From NCBI GenBank assembly GCA_964535155.1, contig CAZHSR010000037.1, forward strand, positions 1 to 7,162: a stretch of 7,162 bases of DNA, read 5' to 3'. This document shows, in pieces, positions 1 to 3,975 of this stretch (positions within the stretch are counted from its first letter, which is position 1; each line of letters starts with the position of its first letter). The notes below the pieces were generated by a model that worked only from the letters and a program-made list of their open reading frames with translations, was not told the DNA's origin and did not search any database. The translations under genes and the position numbers were made by a program. The stretch comes from JAGPFW01 sp964535155 (GTDB lineage: Bacteria > Patescibacteriota > WWE3 > UBA101185 > UBA10185).

Positions 1-52
1 AAAGAAGGTTTTAACAACAGCCTTAAGATTAGGAATTGGCTAGCATTACAAG

Positions 53-58
53 TATAAT
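53..58 (+). promoter_or_regulatory. Putative -10 box (TATAAT) upstream of tRNA-Ser
   Basis: A perfect TATAAT lies about 50 bases before the tRNA and predicts a start near base 65, giving a 5' leader of roughly 44 bases for RNase P to remove. No convincing TTGACA-like -35 is seen at normal spacing, and no TG precedes it in extended -10 position. The rest of bases 1-108 shows no coding sequence that I can support; it may be the tail of an upstream intergenic region. Confidence 0.45.
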
Positions 59-108
59 TCGTTTAGTGAATACAAACCTAAAGGAAAATTGAGCTGTGAA
101 AAAAATCA

Positions 109-199
109 GGAGGGGTACCGAAGTGGTCATAACGGGCTGGTCTCGAAAACCAAGCGTGGCGAAAGTTGCACATGGGTTCGAATCCCATCCCCTCCGCCA
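109..199 (+). tRNA. tRNA-Ser, anticodon CGA (decodes UCG)
   Basis: This is a complete class II (long variable arm) tRNA. The acceptor stem GGAGGGG (109-115) pairs perfectly with CCCCTCC (189-195), followed by discriminator G196 and an encoded CCA (197-199). The D stem is CCG/CGG (118-120 with 133-135). The anticodon loop CTCGAAA carries CGA at 144-146. A long variable arm fills 154-171, and the T arm is ATGGG-TTCGAAT-CCCAT (172-188). The long variable arm, G discriminator and CGA anticodon together identify serine. One oddity is the first anticodon-stem pair (C137 with A153), which is a mismatch; the other four pairs are canonical. No intrinsic terminator follows, and the next gene's promoter starts about 20 bases downstream. 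Confidence 0.97.
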
Positions 200-218
200 T
201 AAATCACAGAGATGTTTT

Positions 219-227
219 TGATATACT
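219..227 (+). promoter_or_regulatory. Extended -10 promoter (TGATATACT) for the 234 gene, probably leaderless
   Basis: TG-A-TATACT fits the extended -10 consensus TGnTATAAT. The last base of the hexamer is 7 bases before the A of the ATG at 234, so the predicted transcription start coincides with the start codon. There is no Shine-Dalgarno in the gap and no recognisable -35, as expected for an extended -10 promoter. Confidence 0.6.
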
Positions 228-233
228 CTTAAC

Positions 234-887
234 ATGGTGAATTCATTATTCAGTGAAATAAGAGAATGCAGAGATGAAACGGAAAGAATCATCCAAAAAG
301 GGGAGAACTGGAAATGGGATGAAGATCCTTTGACCAAATTTAATGATTTTTTTGAGCCACTTTTACCAGAAGGGAGTATCGAAGAGATGTTGCGACAGAA
401 GGGTTCTGAGCCCAGGGCAACAAATTTTTTAGGTGGATTGACAGTTTTAAGAGACTTGGGAGTTCAGGAAGGTACCGCTGTCCGTTTAACAGATTCACGA
501 GATGAGGAAGAGAGAGAGCAAGATTATCAAAAAAAGCTGAATATAATTACAGGGGATGTTCTCTCTAAAGACACACTAAATAGATTACCTAAAGAACAGG
601 ATTTAATTCTAAGTATGGGTCAGGGAGCTTTAATTAATTTGCCTTTAGACAAGGATTATTATTACTTTATTACAAATAGGTTATACGAAAATCTATCCCC
701 CAAAGGAACCCTTATATTACAAGCCCCCTCGGCTACAGCAAGATTAATAAGACCATGGGTAGAAAGAATAAACAAGGAGATAGGGCTGCAGGCGAGCTAC
801 TTTTCCCATGACCAGAGCGGTTTATATTCTGCGATTAGAATAGACCGAATATCAGAGGAATTCCCAAAAGCACTGCCCACAATTTAA
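234..887 (+). CDS. Degenerate class I methyltransferase-like protein
   Basis: A 217-aa soluble protein. The order of elements resembles a Rossmann-type SAM-dependent methyltransferase: a beta2-like strand ending in an acidic residue (VRLTDSR, residues 83-89), a GDV turn (107-109), a beta4-like strand (DLILSMGQGALINLP, 123-137), and a helix plus beta5 (LYENLSPKGTLILQAP, 150-165) that is typical of the post-motif region of these enzymes. The usual glycine-rich motif I (DxGxGxG) is absent; the corresponding stretch reads NFLGGLTVLRDLG (64-76). It may therefore bind SAM unusually or be catalytically inactive. The substrate is unknown. The N-terminal 60 residues are helical and charged with no recognised domain. 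The ATG was chosen because it sits directly behind an extended -10 element; there is no ribosome binding site. It converges on the HD gene with only 8 bases between the stops. The fold call is inference from motif order. Confidence 0.8.
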   Translation: MVNSLFSEIRECRDETERIIQKGENWKWDEDPLTKFNDFFEPLLPEGSIEEMLRQKGSEPRATNFLGGLTVLRDLGVQEGTAVRLTDSRDEEEREQDYQKKLNIITGDVLSKDTLNRLPKEQDLILSMGQGALINLPLDKDYYYFITNRLYENLSPKGTLILQAPSATARLIRPWVERINKEIGLQASYFSHDQSGLYSAIRIDRISEEFPKALPTI

Positions 888-895
888 TCTAAAAA

Positions 896-1516
896 TTACA
901 GGTCTAAAGATAACAGCCCCAGAATTTGAGACTCAATCTGCTCCTGCGTAATTGCTGAAAAATCCAACAGACAATTCTCTTGAAGTTGCCTTTCGATTGA
1001 AAGCATCAGTTCCTGCACTTCCACATTTTCAGGATTATTCCTTTTCTCTGGGTATCGTTGCACTAATTCTTCCCAACGCCCTGCAATAGTTACCAAACCT
1101 GCAGGAGAAGTTCTGGAATCAGAATATCTAAGTATCTTCATCGCATAATCTGAAGAAGACGCATCCCTTCGAATCTTTTCAACAAAAGGTTCCATATCGT
1201 TCATTCTAATAATTTCCTGTGCTTCTATAGAAAGTGGAATTTCAGCGACAATCCTTTCTGTAGCAATGGATTCAATAGGACCATACTTTTTTGCATATTC
1301 TGCCTGAATTATTTCTTCTTCGGGGGTAACATTCTTAAAACTAAGGATTTTTGCTATGTCATGAAATAAACATGCTTGTAAAATTGCGGGTTTATCCAGA
1401 GAAATGTTCTCACTAAAATTATCAATAATTAGCCATGCAAAACTGGCAACTCTAAGCATATGAGTTTGTAAATTTGAAGTAATTTTATATTTCTTGTAAA
1501 TATCGGAGAGTATCAT
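896..1516 (-). CDS. HD-domain phosphohydrolase family protein
   Basis: A 206-aa soluble protein of the HD superfamily, metal-dependent phosphohydrolases that commonly act on nucleotides or phosphate esters. The metal-binding signature H...HD...D is visible: H19 in LQTHMLRVA, H52-D53 in ACLFHDIAK, and a distal D133 in LRYSDSR. Lys56 after HD is also typical. The C-terminal 70 residues form a helical extension with no recognised domain. The substrate cannot be deduced; 5'-nucleotidase-like (YfbR-type) or small-HD enzymes of unknown specificity are both possible. The frame extends one codon further to a TTG at 1517-1519, but the adjacent ATG at 1514-1516 is the more ordinary start. An extended -10 element lies 8 bases upstream, implying a leaderless or nearly leaderless transcript. 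Convergent with the methyltransferase-like gene, divergent from the 1560-1809 region. Confidence 0.88.
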   Translation of the reverse strand: MILSDIYKKYKITSNLQTHMLRVASFAWLIIDNFSENISLDKPAILQACLFHDIAKILSFKNVTPEEEIIQAEYAKKYGPIESIATERIVAEIPLSIEAQEIIRMNDMEPFVEKIRRDASSSDYAMKILRYSDSRTSPAGLVTIAGRWEELVQRYPEKRNNPENVEVQELMLSIERQLQENCLLDFSAITQEQIESQILGLLSLDL

Positions 1517-1524
1517 CAATTTTT

Positions 1525-1533
1525 ATTGTAACA
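1525..1533 (-). promoter_or_regulatory. Extended -10 promoter (TGTTACAAT) for the HD gene
   Basis: On the minus strand, TG-T-TACAAT ends 8 bases before the TTG/ATG start pair of the HD gene. The expected transcription start (about 1518) falls at the TTG or two bases before the ATG, so the message would have essentially no leader. No -35 match and no Shine-Dalgarno are seen. Confidence 0.55.
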
Positions 1534-1550
1534 AAAAATCATGAGATTAT

Positions 1551-1559
1551 TGGTATAAA
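1551..1559 (+). promoter_or_regulatory. Extended -10 promoter (TGGTATAAA), rightward
   Basis: TG-G-TATAAA matches the extended -10 pattern and lies back to back with the HD-gene promoter. The predicted transcription start is near 1566, so it cannot transcribe the ATG at 1560 that abuts the box. It could drive a roughly 240-base leader running through the hairpin at 1594-1612 towards the gene at 1809. Alternatively the match may be fortuitous in AT-rich DNA. Confidence 0.4.
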
Positions 1560-1703
1560 ATGAAAGCCGTACTGAAAGGCAAAGATAGTAAACTGTCCGA
1601 GAAAATCGGACAACTGAGGGTTTTAACCGATGGTGACAAGAAATACCTAACAGATGTAGCAGATACAAAGATTTTCCTTTCCCAAAACCTCCGAAAATAC
1701 TGA
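1560..1703 (+). CDS. Possible small protein or gene remnant (47 aa)
   Basis: An open frame of 47 codons from ATG 1560 to TGA 1701-1703. The product begins MKAVLKGKDSKLSEKIG and ends FLSQNLRKY; it is lysine-rich, with no membrane segment and no family I recognise. The composition looks protein-like rather than random, which is the main reason for listing it. Against it, the ATG directly follows a -10 hexamer and would lie outside a transcript started there, there is no Shine-Dalgarno, and a 7-bp hairpin falls inside the frame. It may be the decayed end of a longer gene, or the region may be an untranslated leader. Confidence 0.25.
   Translation: MKAVLKGKDSKLSEKIGQLRVLTDGDKKYLTDVADTKIFLSQNLRKY
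1594..1612 (+). repeat. 7-bp inverted repeat (TGTCCGA-GAAAA-TCGGACA)
   Basis: A perfect 7-bp stem with a 5-base A-rich loop. It could form an RNA hairpin in a rightward transcript, but only a short TTTT follows, 9 bases downstream, so it is at best a weak terminator on the plus strand. On the minus strand it is likewise not followed by a good U tract. It lies within the possible 47-aa frame. Confidence 0.5.
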
Positions 1704-1720
1704 ATAAACTAGCAAAACTA

Positions 1721-1726
1721 TATAAA
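1721..1726 (+). promoter_or_regulatory. Putative -10 box (TATAAA) before the mini-ORF
   Basis: TATAAA within CTATATAAAAG predicts a start near 1733, immediately before the GAGGTGGTGA Shine-Dalgarno-like stretch and the palindrome at 1737-1755. No TG extension and no clear -35 are present, so this is a moderate-to-weak call. Confidence 0.35.
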
Positions 1727-1736
1727 AGAAGTGAGG

Positions 1737-1755
1737 TGGTGACAAAATGTCACCA
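1737..1755 (+). promoter_or_regulatory. Palindrome TGGTGAC-AAAAT-GTCACCA over a ribosome binding site
   Basis: A perfect 7-bp inverted repeat with a 5-base centre. The left arm overlaps the Shine-Dalgarno-like GAGGTG (1733-1738). The centre holds the first two bases of the ATG (1747-1749), and the right arm covers its G and the next two codons. In RNA the stem would hide the ribosome binding site and start codon. In DNA the symmetric element lies just after the predicted start from the 1721 box, a normal place for a repressor operator. I cannot match it to a named operator family. Confidence 0.5.
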
Positions 1756-1806
1756 ACTGAAGCTTTTACCCCATCGCTAAGAGCAGAAATGCTAAAATAT
1801 AGTTAA
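1747..1806 (+). CDS. Possible 19-aa leader peptide / uORF
   Basis: ATG 1747 opens a 19-codon frame (MSPTEAFTPSLRAEMLKYS) ending at TAA 1804-1806, only two bases before the ATG of the next gene at 1809. The start has the best Shine-Dalgarno of the window (GAGGTG, 8 bases spacing), whereas most neighbouring genes have none. Position and spacing suggest a translated leader that could couple to, or control, the 168-aa gene. It is not enriched for any single amino acid, so classic amino-acid attenuation is not indicated. It could equally be a gene remnant. Confidence 0.35.
   Translation: MSPTEAFTPSLRAEMLKYS
1790..1803 (+). promoter_or_regulatory. -10 promoter region for the 1809 gene
   Basis: Two overlapping candidates are present. 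TGCTAAAAT (1790-1798) is an extended -10 match that would start transcription about four bases before ATG 1809. TATAGT (1798-1803) would start it essentially at the ATG. Either gives a leaderless or near-leaderless message. The element lies inside the 3' part of the 19-codon mini-ORF. Confidence 0.5.
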
Positions 1807-1808
1807 AC

Positions 1809-2315
1809 ATGCCTCCAACAAAAGTAACCGTCAACGACAAAATGCAAAAAGGCTACACCTACCAACTAACCAAACCAGTCGGGAAAAACTTTCATCCAGA
1901 ATTTAAACCAGAACTAACTCCAAAAGAAATGCTAGAACTTGGAGTCTTTGGCGGAAAATACATAACCGACTGCCAAAAGGAATTCCCAAAAGATTGGTAT
2001 AAAAAAGCCAAACTTTGCCCAGAAAAACATGATCCGGACTTAAACTTTTTCGGAGTCAATGCCAGTCAACCCTTGAGGGTATGGCAACAAAAAGGCTGGA
2101 TTCATCCAGATGATCCGAGAGGCTGGTTTCAATGGTATTGCAGATACTACATGGGCAGGCGCCATCCAGACGATGTGACCCAAATCAAAAGATGGAAAGC
2201 CATGAAAAGGCATGTTGCTCAAGTTAAAAATGGGTGCTTCCCAGGCGATTGGACTTGCAGGCCTAAACAGAGGCAGGCGCTTCTTCATTGGGCTTATGAT
2301 AGCAGGGTGATATAA
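1809..2315 (+). CDS. Conserved Trp-rich protein of unknown function
   Basis: A 168-aa basic, soluble protein with no signal peptide or membrane segment. It is unusually rich in aromatic residues: eight tryptophans (63, 92, 97, 106, 109, 129, 148, 161) and five cysteines (55, 70, 111, 143, 150). Blocks such as LGVFGGKYITDC (44-55), GWIHPDDPRGWFQWY (96-110) and ALLHWAYDS (157-165) resemble, from memory, a conserved uncharacterised family found in scattered bacteria and some eukaryotes; I cannot verify this here. HPDD occurs twice (99-102, 119-122), 20 residues apart. No catalytic motif is recognised, though the conserved D/H/C/W pattern would suit a compact enzyme or a nucleic-acid-binding protein. 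M12 is an alternative start, but ATG 1809 directly follows a -10 element. The coding strand is visibly richer in C than its neighbours, compatible with transfer. Confidence 0.88.
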   Translation: MPPTKVTVNDKMQKGYTYQLTKPVGKNFHPEFKPELTPKEMLELGVFGGKYITDCQKEFPKDWYKKAKLCPEKHDPDLNFFGVNASQPLRVWQQKGWIHPDDPRGWFQWYCRYYMGRRHPDDVTQIKRWKAMKRHVAQVKNGCFPGDWTCRPKQRQALLHWAYDSRVI

Positions 2316-2343
2316 AAGAAACTAAAAGACTAACAAGATCAAA

Positions 2344-2352
2344 TGCTATACT
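2344..2352 (+). promoter_or_regulatory. Extended -10 promoter (TGCTATACT) for the 2359 gene, leaderless
   Basis: TG-C-TATACT ends 7 bases before ATG 2359, the same geometry as the promoter at 219-227. There is no Shine-Dalgarno between box and start and no -35 match. A second extended -10-like match, TGATATAAA at 2308-2316, overlaps the stop of the preceding gene and would give a start near 2323. Confidence 0.6.
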
Positions 2353-2358
2353 AAATAA

Positions 2359-3048
2359 ATGGAAGCAGGATTTGTAAAATACTTCTACTTCATAGGAATA
2401 ACAGTTTTTGTTCCTATCTGGGTAATCTTATTCTCCAAAAAAGAAAGACGAAAAGACATGCTCTTTATAGGAATTCTTATGGGGATAGGAGCCGTTGTTA
2501 TAGAACATTTATATGCAAAATTAGATTATTGGTCTCCTGTTTTTATATTCCCAAAATTTCCTTTTGAAGACTTTTATTACGGCTTTATATTTGGAGGGAT
2601 TAGTGCCGAATTTTATGAACTAATTTTCAAAGTCAGAGATTCAAAAAGAAGGAGGTATCCAACACATAAAAGTTTAATTATTATTTCCGCACTCATTACA
2701 GGATTTAGCTTTTTGGTTTTAGTAACTCTAGTGGGAATGAACTCTATTGTGGCTCATGTCATTCCCCCACTTGTTATCGGTTTAGTTGTTGTAACAATGA
2801 GAAGAGAATTCCTTGTCTTTTCTGTATTTAACGGAGTAGCTATAGCAATTATTACTTTTTTTATGTTCCAAATTTTGCTTTTTATTTATCCGGATATGCT
2901 TTTAAATCACTGGATGCTGGAAAACCTATCAGGAATTTACTTTTTTAATCTTCCTGTGGAAGAACTTTTATTTGCTTTTTCTGTGGGATTTGGCGCTGCA
3001 AATATATACGAAGTGATTTTTGGTTATAGCGAAGTTAAGGTCAAGTGA
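2359..3048 (+). CDS. Lycopene-cyclase-domain-like integral membrane protein
   Basis: A 229-aa polytopic membrane protein with about seven hydrophobic helices (roughly 7-25, 33-49, 66-88, 104-125, 127-145, 150-178, 198-220). It contains two copies of the P-x-E-[ED] signature that marks the two halves of CrtYc/CrtYd-type lycopene cyclases: PFED (68-71) in FPKFPFEDFYYGF and PVEE (199-202) in FFNLPVEELLFAF. Each is followed by a similar small-residue run ending in YE (GGISAEFYE 79-87; GFGAANIYE 210-218), supporting an internal duplication. In known enzymes this domain cyclises the ends of lycopene. No other carotenoid gene lies in the window, so the substrate here is open. The ATG lies 7 bases after an extended -10 box. 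The stop is TGA, shared with the promoter of the next gene. Confidence 0.75.
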   Translation: MEAGFVKYFYFIGITVFVPIWVILFSKKERRKDMLFIGILMGIGAVVIEHLYAKLDYWSPVFIFPKFPFEDFYYGFIFGGISAEFYELIFKVRDSKRRRYPTHKSLIIISALITGFSFLVLVTLVGMNSIVAHVIPPLVIGLVVVTMRREFLVFSVFNGVAIAIITFFMFQILLFIYPDMLLNHWMLENLSGIYFFNLPVEELLFAFSVGFGAANIYEVIFGYSEVKVK

Positions 3049-3054
3049 TATAAT
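3046..3054 (+). promoter_or_regulatory. Extended -10 promoter (TGATATAAT) for the cupin gene
   Basis: TG-A-TATAAT is a perfect extended -10. Its TGA is also the stop codon of the upstream membrane-protein gene. Predicted transcription starts near 3061, leaving a 33-base leader that contains an AAAGGA ribosome binding site (3078-3083) 10 bases before ATG 3094. Unlike most genes here, the cupin would have a conventional leader. Confidence 0.65.
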
Positions 3055-3093
3055 TCCCTTAGTAAAAACTTCCATAGAAAGGACCCACAAAAA

Positions 3094-3492
3094 ATGAAAG
3101 GATTTCACATAGACATAGAGACAGAAACAGTACAAAACACCAACTTTAGAAAAGTACTTTATACAGGGAAAAACAGCCAATTAGTCTTAATGGCACTTAA
3201 ACCCCTTGAAGAAATTGGGCTAGAAATTCACGAAGAAAACGACCAATTTTTTAGATTTGAGGCAGGACAAGGGAAATGCATTATTGACGGCAACGAATAC
3301 GAAGTAAGTGACGGCATTGCCCTTGTTGTTCCAGCAGGAGCAGAGCATAATACTATCAACACCTCCCAAACCGAGGAGTTGAAGCTATACACCATTTACT
3401 CCCCTGCTCATCACAAGGATGGGATTGTAAGGGCAACCAAAGAAGGGGCGGAAGCTAATGATGAGGAATTTGACGGCGTAACTTCGGAATAG
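3094..3492 (+). CDS. Single-domain cupin protein
   Basis: A 132-aa soluble beta-barrel protein of the cupin superfamily, resembling the small mannose-6-phosphate-isomerase-like cupins. Motif 1 runs from G42 to G58 and has E44-x-H46 in place of the usual His-x-His, then D50/Q51 and the conserved FFRFEAGQG. Motif 2 matches G-x5-P-x-G-x2-H-x3-N exactly (G74, P80, G82, H85, N89). E44, H46, D50 or Q51, and H85 are the likely metal ligands. LKLYTIYSPAHHKDG (96-110) and the acidic tail are typical of this small-cupin group as I remember it. The reaction is unknown; members can be isomerases, dioxygenases or ligand-binding proteins. The start is supported by AAAGGA at 10 bases spacing. It is transcribed from its own promoter, 45 bases after the membrane-protein gene. 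Confidence 0.92.
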   Translation: MKGFHIDIETETVQNTNFRKVLYTGKNSQLVLMALKPLEEIGLEIHEENDQFFRFEAGQGKCIIDGNEYEVSDGIALVVPAGAEHNTINTSQTEELKLYTIYSPAHHKDGIVRATKEGAEANDEEFDGVTSE

Positions 3493-3527
3493 ATTGCAAA
3501 ACTAAAACCTAAAAAAGAAAAAGAAAA

Positions 3528-3556
3528 TTGACAGATAGGTACATCCCCGCAATAAT
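3528..3556 (+). promoter_or_regulatory. Sigma70-type promoter (TTGACA-17-AATAAT), leaderless, for the response regulator
   Basis: A perfect -35 TTGACA (3528-3533), a 17-base spacer and AATAAT (3551-3556; one mismatch to TATAAT) form the most complete promoter in the window. The hexamer ends 6 bases before ATG 3562, so transcription should begin at or within a base of the start codon. It probably drives the regulator and kinase together. Confidence 0.7.
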
Positions 3557-3561
3557 GAAAT

Positions 3562-3945
3562 ATGTCAAAAAATTCACCCAAGAAAACAATTGTAGTATTA
3601 GAGGACGATACAATTTTGCAAAAACTTATTGTTTTGGAACTTTCAACAAATAATTTTAATGTTTTTTCAGCCTCAGATGGAGAGGAAGGCCTGGCACTTA
3701 TACGAGAAAAGAAACCAGATTTAGTATTGCTAGATTTAATAATGCCAAAAGTTAATGGATTTGAAGTTTTGACTGCATTAAAAGCCGATAAAACAACGGA
3801 AAATATCCCAGTGATTATTCTTAGCAACCTAGGTCAAGAAAGTGACATTGAAAAGGGAAAAGAGTTAGGAGCCTTAGATCACTTTAAAAAATCGGGGACA
3901 GATTTATATAAACTTTCGGAAATGTTACATAAAATTTTGGACTAG
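3562..3945 (+). CDS. Single-domain (CheY-like) response regulator
   Basis: A 127-aa stand-alone receiver domain; no DNA-binding or enzymatic output domain follows. All phosphorylation residues are present: acidic pocket E14/D15/D16 (VVLEDD), phospho-acceptor D58 (LVLLDLIMP), switch S88 (VIILSN), aromatic F108 and Lys110 (DHFKKSG). The residue after Lys110 is Ser instead of the usual Pro. It presumably accepts phosphate from the kinase encoded 30 bases downstream and acts by protein-protein contact in the cytoplasm. The start at 3562 is set by the promoter geometry. An ATG at 3555 is in another frame, and there is no Shine-Dalgarno. The TAG stop is followed by ten in-frame sense codons leading into the kinase gene. 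Confidence 0.95.
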   Translation: MSKNSPKKTIVVLEDDTILQKLIVLELSTNNFNVFSASDGEEGLALIREKKPDLVLLDLIMPKVNGFEVLTALKADKTTENIPVIILSNLGQESDIEKGKELGALDHFKKSGTDLYKLSEMLHKILD

Positions 3946-3975
3946 AAAAATAAATTTAGACCAAAAATAAAAGGA

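Noticed and set aside
29..337. A 102-codon minus-strand frame across the tRNA
   Set aside because: It is the antisense of tRNA-Ser; the RRGWDSNP-type peptide is a well-known artefact of translating across tRNA T arms.
1594..1612. Intrinsic terminator at the 7-bp hairpin
   Set aside because: No adequate T tract follows on either strand, and it does not sit behind a gene end.
2040..2288. An 82-codon minus-strand frame inside the 168-aa gene
   Set aside because: It is fully antisense to a strongly patterned protein and shows no promoter, ribosome binding site or recognisable product.
3046..3093. Possible UGA=Gly recoding that would fuse the membrane protein to the cupin (same frame, one TGA between them)
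   Set aside because: Both partners are complete domains, a perfect -10 and an AAAGGA ribosome binding site lie in the gap, and the other long genes contain no in-frame TGA, so table 11 with separate genes fits better.
3411..3827. A 138-codon minus-strand frame spanning the cupin end and the response regulator
   Set aside because: It is antisense to two clear protein domains and to the TTGACA promoter; the serine-rich product looks like a shadow translation.
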